Shown in pieces: positions 1 through 8,942 of a stretch of 64,000 nt of DNA; position 1 is the stretch's first letter, and each line of letters opens with the position of its first letter. The notes beneath the pieces are model-generated. The model had not been told where the DNA came from. It did no database searches and saw only the letters and a list, made by a program, of their open reading frames with translations. The stretch lies in the NCBI RefSeq assembly GCF_001889165.1, contig NZ_CP016020.1, forward strand, positions 2,454,501-2,518,500, written 5' to 3'. This DNA comes from Bacillus weihaiensis (lineage in GTDB: Bacteria; Bacillota; Bacilli; Bacillales; Bacillaceae). A program made the position numbers and the translations under genes.

Positions 1-105
1 ATATAAAAATTCAATCTTATCGTTGTGCTTTTTCATTTCATTAATTAAAGCTAAGGCAGGGTAAATATGTCCACCGGTACCTCCACCACTAACAACAACT
101 CTCAT
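1..105 (-). CDS. murG: MurG, undecaprenyl-PP-MurNAc-pentapeptide N-acetylglucosaminyltransferase (N-terminal 35 residues, cut by window edge)
   Basis: MurG adds GlcNAc from UDP-GlcNAc to lipid I on the inner face of the membrane, giving lipid II. Only the first 35 codons are present. They read [20 protein letters not shown] and onward, with the glycine-rich GGGTGGH loop near residues 7-13 that is diagnostic of MurG. The ATG follows a GGGGGAA ribosome site. It is the last dcw gene seen here, downstream of spoVE on the same strand but separated by about 400 bases and a likely terminator. Identity is secure despite truncation. Confidence 0.93.
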   Translation of the reverse strand, partial: MRVVVSGGGTGGHIYPALALINEMKKHNDKIEFLY

Positions 106-375
106 ATTAATTCCCCCATATCATTCAAATTCAATTATATAATCCTTAAATCGTTATAAAGGATAGATGTATTTTATTGTTTAATCATTCACTGAATTAC
201 TTTTACGTTTTATAAAAGCTTGTTCTATGTAAACCATTCATCCTAGTTTTTAACGTAAACTTTTTGGGCACTGTTGGTTCCCAATTTAGGCCCCCAATTT
301 CCGAGGAGAACCATAATTCCATGAAATATTGGTACAGATACAATCTTCATTATTGAGGCATTATCATGTAAAAAA

Positions 376-454
376 TAGATAAGGCTGACGTTTAAGGACT
401 TCTCAGAGATGTAGTTCTCTTAGAGAGTGTCACTTACACAGTGTCAGCCTTAAC
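376..454 (-). terminator. Probable terminator after spoVE, with a large loop
   Basis: AAGGCTGAC (381-389) pairs with GTCAGCCTT (443-451) around a 53-base loop that can itself fold. Read on the minus strand the stem is followed by ATCTATTTTTT. It lies between spoVE and murG, so murG probably has extra transcription of its own. Nothing else is recognisable in 106-503. Confidence 0.5.
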
Positions 455-503
455 TCTTTCATTTTATATGAAGAATGATGTTTAATAAATCTTCTTTACA
501 AAT

Positions 504-1604
504 CTAATATTTCGAATATCTACTTACATTCAATAACACTCCGATGGCCATTAGCATCAAGGTTAAGGACGAACCTCCATAACTTAAGAATGGTAGTGTA
601 ATGCCTGTAACCGGCATTAATCCGGTGACAACACCTATATTGATCATTACTTGAATAGCCACCATTGTAATAATCCCAATAGCTAGGAAACTACCATATA
701 AATCTGGAGCACCAAGCGCAATTCTAATTCCTCTCCATAAAAGAAGTCCAAATAAGAGTAAGATAAAGGATCCACCAATAAAGCCTAGTTCTTCCGCTAA
801 AATTGCAAAAATAAAGTCTGTTTGTGGTTCAGGTAAGTAAAAGAACTTTTGCCTGCTTTGACCAAGTCCTAGACCGAACAGACCACCAGGCCCAATGGCA
901 TATAATGATTGTATGATTTGAAATCCACTTCCTAATGGATCTTCCCATGGGTCTAAGAAGGATGTTATTCTCTTAATTCGATAGGGCGCAGATAAAACGA
1001 GAACGACAAATCCAGCGAGTCCTGCAAGTCCTAGCCAAGCAAAATGAATAATACGTGCTCCAGAGACAAATATCATGACAATGCAAGTACCGACCATGAC
1101 TGTCCCAGTTCCTAAGTCAGGTTGAAGCATAATCATGGCAAATGCTAAAAAAACGATCCCTAATGAAGGGATAAGACCTTTTTTAAAGGAAGTGATTTTC
1201 TTCTGATTTTCTGATAAAAATTTTGCCAAAAAGGCTATCATGGCAAGTTTCATGAATTCTGAAGGCTGAATAGAAAAAGCTCCAACTCCAATCCAACTTC
1301 TTGAACCGTTACGCTCCATCCCTATTCCAGGAATTAATACGGCTATAAGTAGGAAAAAGCAAACAATTACAAGCATCTTCGCCCATGTTCTCCATGTCCA
1401 ATAGTCCACATTCATTAAGAAGAACATCGCAATGACACCAACACCTGCAAACAATAGCTGCCTTTTAGCGAAAAAGAATGAATCATCGAATTTGTATGTA
1501 GCCCAAACTGCGCTTGCACTATATACCATAATGAGACCAATAGTTAAGAGTAATAAGGTCAAAATAACTAATATAAAATCTGGTGTAGACCTTTTAGCTG
1601 TCAA
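504..1604 (-). CDS. spoVE: SpoVE, SEDS-family peptidoglycan polymerase for spore cortex
   Basis: SEDS (FtsW/RodA/SpoVE) glycosyltransferase that polymerises lipid II for the spore cortex together with the class B PBP SpoVD in the mother cell outer forespore membrane. There are about ten membrane spans, the family motif around RNGSRSWIGVGAFSIQPSE, and the C-terminal TGITLPFLSYGGSS signature. I place the start at a TTG seven bases behind AGGGGTG (1612-1618), which gives 366 residues beginning (M)TAKRSTPDF, the B. subtilis length; a longer frame back to 1625 lacks a ribosome site. SpoVE rather than FtsW follows from its place behind murD and the existence of a separate FtsW at 50-51 kb. Confidence 0.95.
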   Translation of the reverse strand: MTAKRSTPDFILVILTLLLLTIGLIMVYSASAVWATYKFDDSFFFAKRQLLFAGVGVIAMFFLMNVDYWTWRTWAKMLVIVCFFLLIAVLIPGIGMERNGSRSWIGVGAFSIQPSEFMKLAMIAFLAKFLSENQKKITSFKKGLIPSLGIVFLAFAMIMLQPDLGTGTVMVGTCIVMIFVSGARIIHFAWLGLAGLAGFVVLVLSAPYRIKRITSFLDPWEDPLGSGFQIIQSLYAIGPGGLFGLGLGQSRQKFFYLPEPQTDFIFAILAEELGFIGGSFILLLFGLLLWRGIRIALGAPDLYGSFLAIGIITMVAIQVMINIGVVTGLMPVTGITLPFLSYGGSSLTLMLMAIGVLLNVSRYSKY

Positions 1605-1704
1605 CGCCGAACACCCCTGTACCAAGTTTATTAAGGGCTTTTGGTTTTAAAATAAGCGTTATTTCAGCTCATTGTTCACCATTTTCATAACGTTGTACAA
1701 GCCC

Positions 1705-3060
1705 TTAGTTAAGCTTATGCACGGCTTGAATAAAAATGTCTCCTCTTTGCTCAAAAGTTTTATACTGATCCCAACTAGCACATGCTGGCGATAATAGAAT
1801 AACATCTTGTTTTTCGGAAACTTCATATGCCGTATAAACTGCTTGTTCCACATTATCGACAAATTTAATTACTTCTATTCCACTTTCTCTAGCAATTCGT
1901 TCCAATTTCTTTGCTGTTTCTCCAAATAAAATTACGGCCTTTACATGTGATAAGTAAGGTAGTAAATCATCAAATTCATTACCTCTATCAAGACCACCAG
2001 CTAAAAGAATCGTAGGGTTCTTAAAGGCACTTAACGCTTTACTCGTCGCTAGTATATTTGTTGCTTTTGAATCGTTATAGAAGCGTCGTCCCTCTACTTC
2101 AGCTACAAATTGCAGTCGATGTTTCACTCCAGGAAACGTTGTTAGAACTTTGTGAATAGCTTTATTAGAAACCCCTTTAAGCTTAACTGCTGTAATAGCA
2201 GCAAGGATATTTTCTACGTTATGTTCACCTGGTAAAACAATCTCTTCCAAGCGAATTACTTCCTCATCCTTATACCAAATACTACCGTCTTTTAGGTAAG
2301 TCCCTTCTTTATTTTCTTTTAAAGTAGAAAAATAAAGTTTTTGTCCCTTAGAACCTTTTCCAAGACTCATAACCTCTGAGTCATCTTCATTAATAATTGA
2401 AATATCTGAAGCCAGTTGATGTTCATATATTTTACCTTTAGCAAAAACATACTCTTCTTTCGTACCATGGTAATCTAAATGAGCATCAAATATATTTAAT
2501 AAGATAGCGATGGACGGTCTGAATTCGATGGTTCCTAACAATTGAAACGATGACAATTCCATCACAATGATATGTTCTGAAGTAGCATGTTGAGCAACCT
2601 CACATGCTACTTTACCAATATTCCCTGCAATAAGGGGGTTTTTCTTTCCTTCTACTAGCATCTCGTAAATTAATGTAGTTGTCGTCGTCTTTCCATTAGA
2701 ACCAGTAATTGCAATAATCTCAGCATCTGAAATCTTATATGCAAGCTCTACTTCTGTGATCACAGGGATCTTCTTTTCAACTGCAGCTTCCACAAGAGGG
2801 TTGGAATATGGAATGCCTGGATTTTTCACAACAAGATCCATATTCTCATCTGTTAGCAACGTCAATGGATGATCACCAGTTACCACTTTCATCCCTAAGC
2901 TTTGAAGCTCTTTTACTGCCGCGTCATCTTGACTTGCCTTTAAGTCATTAACAGTCACATAAGCACCAAGCTCATGTAAAAGTTTAGCAGCAGCTAAGCC
3001 ACTTTTCGCCAATCCAAGTACTAAAATATGTTTATGCAAATAATCACTAATTTTTTTCAC
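1705..3060 (-). CDS. murD: MurD, UDP-MurNAc-L-alanine:D-glutamate ligase
   Basis: Cytosolic ATP-dependent Mur ligase that adds D-glutamate to UDP-MurNAc-L-Ala. The 451-residue length equals the B. subtilis enzyme. An N-terminal Rossmann-like UDP-binding domain (LVLGLAKSG, about 13-21) is followed by the P-loop GSNGKTTTT at about 120-128 and the C-terminal ligase domain. The start is GTG with GAGGTG nine bases upstream inside the end of mraY; the two genes are only three bases apart, so they are cotranscribed and probably translationally linked. Confidence 0.97.
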   Translation of the reverse strand: MKKISDYLHKHILVLGLAKSGLAAAKLLHELGAYVTVNDLKASQDDAAVKELQSLGMKVVTGDHPLTLLTDENMDLVVKNPGIPYSNPLVEAAVEKKIPVITEVELAYKISDAEIIAITGSNGKTTTTTLIYEMLVEGKKNPLIAGNIGKVACEVAQHATSEHIIVMELSSFQLLGTIEFRPSIAILLNIFDAHLDYHGTKEEYVFAKGKIYEHQLASDISIINEDDSEVMSLGKGSKGQKLYFSTLKENKEGTYLKDGSIWYKDEEVIRLEEIVLPGEHNVENILAAITAVKLKGVSNKAIHKVLTTFPGVKHRLQFVAEVEGRRFYNDSKATNILATSKALSAFKNPTILLAGGLDRGNEFDDLLPYLSHVKAVILFGETAKKLERIARESGIEVIKFVDNVEQAVYTAYEVSEKQDVILLSPACASWDQYKTFEQRGDIFIQAVHKLN

Positions 3061-3063
3061 TTA

Positions 3064-4035
3064 CTACCACACCTCAATATAAATTCCAAGAACTGCAAAT
3101 ATTAAACCTACCATCCAAAACGTAACGACAACTCTCCATTCTGACCAACCTACAAGCTCATAATGGTGATGTAAAGGACTCATTTTAAAGATACGTTTAC
3201 CCGTTGTTTTATAAGATATAACCTGCAAAATGACAGATAAAGTTTCAATCACAAATACTCCGCCGATTAACACAAGTAAAATTTCTAGTTTTGTTAAGAT
3301 AGCTATCGTTACAATAGCCCCTCCAAGTGCGAGTGAACCTGTATCTCCCATAAATACTTTAGCAGGGTGCGCATTAAAAACTAAAAATCCTAAAACTGCT
3401 CCCACTACTGCAACAGAAAAGATCGCCACATCAAATTGTGATTGATTCCATGCTAATACAGCAAATGCACCAAATGCTATAGCGGCCGTTCCGGATAACA
3501 ATCCATCTAAACCATCTGTTAAATTAACAGCATTAGAACCTCCTACAAGCATGAAAATGACGAGAATGACATAACCCCACCCTAAATCAAAAGAAACCTC
3601 TGTACCTGGAATGCCTATTTCCGTTGAAAATCCATATTGTGTAAAAACTAAATAAAAAATAATCGCGATAATAACCTGCCCTAATAATTTCTGTCTTGAC
3701 GTTAATCCCAGGTTTCGTTTCATCACTACTTTAATAAAGTCATCTAAGAAACCTAGTAATCCATAACCTAATGTCACAAATAAAAGTAGATACATTTCCA
3801 CACTAAGTTCGGAATATTTCCCCGTCATGACAATCGTTGTAATGATAATGGAGATGATAATCATTACCCCACCCATAGTTGGAGTACCTGATTTCTTTTG
3901 ATGTGATTTCGGCCCCTCTTCTCTAATACTTTGGCCAAACTTTAACCTTCTTAAAAACGGAATAATAATTGGGGAAAGTAATACACTTATTAAAAATCCC
4001 ATCGCTATCGTAATCAAAATCGCCTGCTCTAGCAT
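3064..4035 (-). CDS. mraY: MraY, phospho-MurNAc-pentapeptide transferase
   Basis: Integral membrane enzyme that transfers phospho-MurNAc-pentapeptide to undecaprenyl phosphate, forming lipid I. The 323 residues contain about ten membrane spans and the conserved cytoplasmic signatures: the DD pair in [10 protein letters not shown] (about 95-104), NLTDGLDGL (about 170), and the HHHYE histidine cluster near residue 290. The ATG lies behind a strong AAGGGGGGGA site. It sits between murE and murD in the usual order, 187 bases after murE with no terminator visible. Confidence 0.97.
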   Translation of the reverse strand: MLEQAILITIAMGFLISVLLSPIIIPFLRRLKFGQSIREEGPKSHQKKSGTPTMGGVMIIISIIITTIVMTGKYSELSVEMYLLLFVTLGYGLLGFLDDFIKVVMKRNLGLTSRQKLLGQVIIAIIFYLVFTQYGFSTEIGIPGTEVSFDLGWGYVILVIFMLVGGSNAVNLTDGLDGLLSGTAAIAFGAFAVLAWNQSQFDVAIFSVAVVGAVLGFLVFNAHPAKVFMGDTGSLALGGAIVTIAILTKLEILLVLIGGVFVIETLSVILQVISYKTTGKRIFKMSPLHHHYELVGWSEWRVVVTFWMVGLIFAVLGIYIEVW

Positions 4036-4222
4036 GTATATCCCCCCCTTTTAATTCTAGATACAAGCACATTTTCTATGCCCATATCATATGATAAACT
4101 TTTCAAAATATGTTTCTCTAAACTAAATTCCTTCATCATCTTATCAACTTCTCTTTCTGTCTTTAATACTTTTATCTTATTCTATGTTACTCGTTTTCAC
4201 GAGACCAAAAGTAGCGTGCAAT

Positions 4223-5686
4223 TTACTTATATTGCATAATTGCTTTACTAGCAACCTCTTTGTCATCAAAATCAAACACTTCGTTTCCAATTTGCTGATA
4301 TGTTTCATGTCCTTTACCTGCAATTAAAATCACGTCGTCTTTCTTTGCGTGCTTCACTGCAAAATGGATAGCATCTTCTCGATTACTTATTGTATGGTGA
4401 TGTAATCCAATAACACCTTTTTCCATGTCTTTTAATATTTCTGCAGGATCCTCACTTCTTGGATTATCGGAGGTGAAAATTGGTTCATCACTATACTTTA
4501 CCGCAATTTCAGCCATAAGGGGACGTTTTGACTTATCACGATCTCCACCACAACCAACAACACAATAAATTTTACCTTTTGCAAATTGTTTAATGGTTTG
4601 GAGGACATTTTCTAAGCTGTCAGGAGTATGTGCATAATCAACAATAACAGTAAAGTCTTGATTTGCATCAACTAGTTCGAATCTCCCTCGCACACCTTCA
4701 ATTGCTTCAATTGCTTTAATAATACTATCTAACTCTATAGAAGAAGCTAAGCAAGCTGTAACGGCAGCTAGTATATTATATACACTAAACTTCCCTACCA
4801 TATTTATGGTTACATCTCTTTGATGAGTAGGAGTTATTAAAGTGAATGTTGTTCCTTTCGATGTCATTTTAATATTTTTTGCCATCACATCTGCTTCATT
4901 ATCAATACCATAAGTTAAAATTTTTGCAGCTGTCATTTTTTTGTACTCACTTGTAGCTTCCTCATCTTCATTAAGTACAGCTATTTTAATTTCATTATGA
5001 TTAAATCGATTACCTAGTTGGGCAAATAGCAAACCCTTTGCAAATTGATAATCCTTCATTGTTTCATGATAATCTAAATGGTCTTGAGAAAGGTTTGTAA
5101 ATACAGCTACATTAAAATCACAACCATGTATTCTTCCCATATGAAGGGCATGTGAGGAAACTTCCATTATGGCATGTGTAACATTTCTATCGTTCATTTC
5201 TTTGAACGTTTTTTGTAGTGTTAAACTTTCCGGTGTTGTATTTTTCACACTCTTTTGTTCACCGTCAATTTTTATGTACATTGTACCGATTAGTCCTGTT
5301 TTTTTCTTCGCCTCAGTTAAAATGGTATCAATGATATGTGTAGTCGTTGTTTTTCCATTCGTTCCTGTCACACCTATAAGATGTAGTTGATGTGTAGGCT
5401 GCCCGTAAAACAGATCTGCTAGCAAAGCCATAGTTCGTTTTGTATCTTTAACAATAATGACTGGAACATTAACACTTACTTCCCTTTCAGCTATAATAGC
5501 CACTGCACCCTTTTCCACGGCTTTAGATGCATAATCATGACCATCCACGGTATAACCGTTAATACAAATAAACAAACTCCCTTGACTTACCTCTCTGGAA
5601 TCCATTTCAATTGATTTGATAAAAGGATTTTCATTTTGTTGGTTTGTTTCATACTGCACATATGTTAACAATTCCATTAATTTCAA
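4223..5686 (-). CDS. murE: MurE, UDP-MurNAc-tripeptide synthetase (meso-diaminopimelate type)
   Basis: Mur ligase adding meso-diaminopimelate to UDP-MurNAc-L-Ala-D-Glu. The P-loop [10 protein letters not shown] is at about 108-117, and the SDNPR motif typical of diaminopimelate-adding MurE is in the C-terminal domain. I choose a TTG start at 5686, six bases after AGTAGGA (5693-5699), giving 487 residues starting (M)KLMELLTYV like the B. subtilis protein. The frame is open for 31 more codons upstream, but none of those ATGs has a correctly placed ribosome site. First gene of the murE-mraY-murD-spoVE run, separated from spoVD by a terminator. Confidence 0.95.
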   Translation of the reverse strand: MKLMELLTYVQYETNQQNENPFIKSIEMDSREVSQGSLFICINGYTVDGHDYASKAVEKGAVAIIAEREVSVNVPVIIVKDTKRTMALLADLFYGQPTHQLHLIGVTGTNGKTTTTHIIDTILTEAKKKTGLIGTMYIKIDGEQKSVKNTTPESLTLQKTFKEMNDRNVTHAIMEVSSHALHMGRIHGCDFNVAVFTNLSQDHLDYHETMKDYQFAKGLLFAQLGNRFNHNEIKIAVLNEDEEATSEYKKMTAAKILTYGIDNEADVMAKNIKMTSKGTTFTLITPTHQRDVTINMVGKFSVYNILAAVTACLASSIELDSIIKAIEAIEGVRGRFELVDANQDFTVIVDYAHTPDSLENVLQTIKQFAKGKIYCVVGCGGDRDKSKRPLMAEIAVKYSDEPIFTSDNPRSEDPAEILKDMEKGVIGLHHHTISNREDAIHFAVKHAKKDDVILIAGKGHETYQQIGNEVFDFDDKEVASKAIMQYK

Positions 5687-5881
5687 GTTCATTCCTACTT
5701 TCATTCTAGAGCTTTTTAATACTTGAGAGTACCTCTCTCTTTTTTTAGGGGGTATCTTTTTAATCTTTCTCATAAGCATAACGATACCCGTAAAATAGCA
5801 ATCACTAAACCTTCAGTCTTCGTTCTTATTTTATCTTACTTATTTAAAAAGAGCCATTGTTCATTTCCATTTACTTTATAG

Positions 5882-5910
5882 ATTTTAGACGGTTTAGTCC
5901 ATTTAAACAA
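5882..5910 (-). promoter_or_regulatory. Candidate sigma-A promoter for murE
   Basis: On the minus strand TTGTTT (5905-5910) is followed after exactly 17 bases by TAAAAT (5882-5887). It is the best -35/-10 pair between the spoVD terminator and murE. The -35 matches only half the consensus, so this is tentative. The rest of 5687-6171 shows no gene. Confidence 0.35.
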
Positions 5911-6127
5911 GATAATGATTCTATTTTTCCGCTTTTTTTCGTTAACTTTTTTGCTACTTAGTATGAATGAGAAATACATAGTGATCATTCATGAGAATAT
6001 TCTGGTGATAAAAAGAAGGTAACACCATTTAGATGAAAAGAAAAAACAAAGCTCCATCTTACAACTTCGCATAGCTCTTATCTTCGGTTCCTGGAAACAA
6101 GAGCTCTCTCCAACTACAACAGAAAGA

Positions 6128-6164
6128 AAGCGTGCCATATACGAACAAACGAAATGGCATGCTT
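6128..6164 (-). terminator. Rho-independent terminator of spoVD
   Basis: AAGCGTGCCAT (6128-6138) pairs with ATGGCATGCTT (6154-6164); on the minus strand the stem is followed by TCTTTCT. It begins a few bases after the spoVD stop and separates spoVD from murE. Confidence 0.75.
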
Positions 6165-6171
6165 CCTCCTG

Positions 6172-8118
6172 TTATTCCTCATCTTGTTTAATTGATTCTT
6201 TTTCTTCCCCAAAATATACTCTTACTGTGGAACCTTCTTTTACTTTTGATCCCTCACTTGGTGACTGTTGCACAACAACATCTCCTTCACCTGAGCCATC
6301 AAGCTTTAAATTTACAAATTGTTGAGTGAGCTCTGGTTTTGTCATTCCTATAACATTCGGAACTTCAACTAACTTTGTGTCCAACCATTTATATTCTTTT
6401 TCAATCTGATCTTCCCTTGGCTCGACCCCAATTTCCGGTAAGACATCTCTCATAATATTACCAACGATTGGAGCTGCAACAGTACCACCAAATTGAACGG
6501 TACCTTTTGGGTTATCAACTGCAACGTATACAACAATTTGTGGATCATCTGCAGGTGCAAACCCGATAAACGATACGATGTGATTATTCTCCATGTATTT
6601 TCCATCTTTTACCTTTTGGGCGGTACCTGTTTTTCCACCTACTCGATATCCATCAACAAATGCGTTACCACCTGTTCCAAGTGCAACAACACTTTCTAAA
6701 GCATGCCGTATTTCTTTTGAGGTTTCTTCCGAGATTACTCTTCGTTTTGCTTCAGGTGTTTGTCTGCTAATAACCTCATTGGTTACAGGATCCACCCATT
6801 CTTTTGCGATATAAGGGGTGTACAATACACCTCCATTAATTGCTGCAGAAACGGCTGCTACCTGTTGAATTGGAGTAACAGAAACACCCTGACCAAATGC
6901 TGTAGTAGCTAACTCAACAGGCCCAACCTGCTCAGGTCTAAACATAATTCCTGTCCCTTCCCCTTGAAGATCAATTCCCGTTTTTTGTCCAAAACCAAAA
7001 TCCTTAATATATTGAAAGAGTTTTTCTTCTCCTAAACGTTGACCAAGTTCAACAAACCCAGGGTTACAAGAATTTTGAACAACCTCTAAAAAAGTCTGGT
7101 GACCATGCCCGCCTCGTTTCCAACAACGTAAATTTGCTCCATCTACTTCGACAGAACCGTCATCATTAAATTCATCTTTCTCTAAATCAACTTTTTGTTC
7201 TTCTAATGCCGCCGCTAACGTTATGATTTTAAATGTCGAACCAGGTTCATACGTACTCCAAACTGGTAGATTCCGATTATATACAGTTGGATCGACATCT
7301 TGAAATTCAGCTGGATCAAAGTCAGGCCGGCTCGACATCGCTAGGATTTCTCCATTGTTTGGATTCATAGCAACTGCAATAATGCCATCCGGGTTATATG
7401 TTGCTTGTACATTATCTAATTCTCTTTCTACAATTGTCTGAACTTTAGAATCTATCGTCAATTTTAAATTATTCCCATCTACTGGTGCTGTGTAATCATC
7501 CGCTTCTCCAGGCATTCTTTGTCCCTTCGCATCAGAAAAAAACTTCACATAGCCTTTCTCACCTTTTAACTGTTCATCATAATAAGCTTCTAACCCTAAC
7601 AAACCTTGGTTATCGATTCCAGCGAAGCCTAATACATGAGATAGATAACTACCATAGGGATAATATCTAATTGAATCCTCTGCTATGTAAACTCCCTTTA
7701 TATTCAAATTCCTCACTTCATTCGCTTTGTCGTGAGTAATTTTCCGTCCTTCAGGATTAATTCGTTCAATTGAAACTTTGTTTGTTAAATGTCCATACGC
7801 TTTCTCTTCAGACATATTTAAGACAGATGCTAATTGCTTTGCAGCTTCTCCAGGATTTTCAATTTGTCTTGGTACAACATATATGGAAGGTGCACTCATA
7901 TTCGTTGCTAACTTCACACCGTTTCGATCTAGTATCTCCCCACGTTCTGGTTCAAAAGGAATATTCCGACTCCATAAGTCTTTGGCACCAGAAGTAAGTG
8001 TATTACCAAGAAAAAATTGAACATATCCTAGACGTATATCTATAACTAAAAAGATGATTAACCCAAAAAGCAACGTTAAGGCTAGCCGTTTTCTAACAGT
8101 AACATTTGATACCCGCAT
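6172..8118 (-). CDS. spoVD: SpoVD, sporulation-specific class B penicillin-binding protein
   Basis: Transpeptidase that cross-links cortex peptidoglycan in partnership with SpoVE. One N-terminal membrane anchor (about 13-28), a PBP dimerisation domain, then the transpeptidase domain with Ser294 in the STFK motif, a later SxN-type motif (NSCNPG) and KTGTAQ, and one C-terminal PASTA domain. The start at 8118 is set by GGAGGAG directly upstream and gives 648 residues beginning MRVSNVTVRKR as in B. subtilis; the frame is open to 8202 but without a ribosome site. The gene has its own terminator and is separated from pbpB by another, so it is an independent unit, expected to be sigma-E controlled, although I could not settle on one promoter. 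Confidence 0.96.
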   Translation of the reverse strand: MRVSNVTVRKRLALTLLFGLIIFLVIDIRLGYVQFFLGNTLTSGAKDLWSRNIPFEPERGEILDRNGVKLATNMSAPSIYVVPRQIENPGEAAKQLASVLNMSEEKAYGHLTNKVSIERINPEGRKITHDKANEVRNLNIKGVYIAEDSIRYYPYGSYLSHVLGFAGIDNQGLLGLEAYYDEQLKGEKGYVKFFSDAKGQRMPGEADDYTAPVDGNNLKLTIDSKVQTIVERELDNVQATYNPDGIIAVAMNPNNGEILAMSSRPDFDPAEFQDVDPTVYNRNLPVWSTYEPGSTFKIITLAAALEEQKVDLEKDEFNDDGSVEVDGANLRCWKRGGHGHQTFLEVVQNSCNPGFVELGQRLGEEKLFQYIKDFGFGQKTGIDLQGEGTGIMFRPEQVGPVELATTAFGQGVSVTPIQQVAAVSAAINGGVLYTPYIAKEWVDPVTNEVISRQTPEAKRRVISEETSKEIRHALESVVALGTGGNAFVDGYRVGGKTGTAQKVKDGKYMENNHIVSFIGFAPADDPQIVVYVAVDNPKGTVQFGGTVAAPIVGNIMRDVLPEIGVEPREDQIEKEYKWLDTKLVEVPNVIGMTKPELTQQFVNLKLDGSGEGDVVVQQSPSEGSKVKEGSTVRVYFGEEKESIKQDEE

Positions 8119-8423
8119 ATCTTTTACTCCTCCTTGTCTAGGCTCGTTCAAATATATGCTTGTACACCTCACGTTAGAACTTTTCCAATAAGATTTATCC
8201 ACCTATACATGGTCATACCATCCTAAATTTATTAGGCACAAAGGGGAACGATTAAAACTAGTTCGTTACAGTTTGCTTCATATACATGTTCCTTACTGAA
8301 CTAATAAAATGGCTCAAACAGAGTTTAAAAAACTAACTAAGGCTCTAAAACCTAGTCTCTTGGGGGAGCCCTATTTGAATACAAGTCCAGCAAAATAAGG
8401 AAGAAGCACAAAGGAACCGCCTT

Positions 8424-8552
8424 GAACGGATTCCATTTAATTTAGGCCTAGTAAAGCGATTAAAGAACGATATCGTATTCCGTCTTGATTACGGCTTTAT
8501 AGTAGATCGTATCAATGCCATGTATAATCACCTACAAGGTGCTAAGATGTAA
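8424..8552 (+). pseudogene. Internally deleted DDE transposase remnant (copy A)
   Basis: The frame reads ERIPFNLGLVKRLKNDIVFR then LDYGFIVDRINAMYNHLQGA and a stop. The first part resembles the N-terminal region of a DDE transposase common in Bacillus (ERIPTIKDLVKRL, then LDCGF) and the last part resembles its extreme C-terminus (ASKLASDRINAML). The two are joined directly with several hundred residues missing. The same join occurs at 30592-30744. It is followed after six bases by repeat copy A. Family recognition is from memory. Confidence 0.65.
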
Positions 8553-8558
8553 AAATTC

Positions 8559-8840
8559 GAGCTCTTTTCTAAGAGATTGTTGCCTCATAAATAGGTTCTT
8601 TCTACGAGAACTATGAAAGATTGAATGGGGAAACGACGAGACTCCTATCGGAGGTGTGGGTCAGGTGAGATCCACAGGCGTTTACGCCGAAGAGGTTCAC
8701 CGCCCACCCCGGAAAAAAGGGAAACTGAAGCGGGATTCAACCAGACCGAACACTTAATAAATAACCAAAAATTGAAAGGTAACTAAATTCTGTATGTCTG
8801 TGTTTCATTAAAATAAGCATGTATAAAATAGATTCATGTA
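8559..8840 (+). repeat. Dispersed element copy A, with right terminal repeat
   Basis: Starts GAGCTCTTTTCTAAGAG, contains a GC-richer core with GTGAGATCCACAGGCG and CAACCAGACCG, and ends in a degenerate terminal repeat near 8816-8834 (CATGTATAAAATAGATTCA). Clearly related copies lie at 30430, 33800, 56118 and 62482. The core resembles a structured intergenic sequence common across Bacillaceae; its function is unknown. Nothing else is recognisable in 8119-8423 apart from a hairpin near 8338-8370. Confidence 0.7.
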
Positions 8841-8852
8841 GTAAGATAAACC

Positions 8853-8894
8853 ACAAAAGGGATTTAGAATGTGAACATTCTGAATCCCTTTTGT
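8853..8894 (-). terminator. Strong terminator hairpin behind pbpB
   Basis: A 20-base arm starting ACAAAAGGGATT (8853-8872) pairs with the arm ending AATCCCTTTTGT (8875-8894) with one mismatch and a two-base loop. It lies 50 bases after the pbpB stop and isolates pbpB from spoVD. Confidence 0.8.
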
Positions 8895-8942
8895 CATCAT
8901 TATAAGCCTACCCATCTTTAATAAGCATGTCTAAGCAGAAGA

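Noticed and set aside
8119-8200. Sigma-E promoter for spoVD
   Set aside because: CATATATT near 8155 could be a -10, but no matching -35 at the right distance was found.
8203-8424. Search for the left terminal repeat of element copy A
   Set aside because: No convincing match to TGAATTCATTTCATAAAT was found, so the left end of copy A is left undefined.
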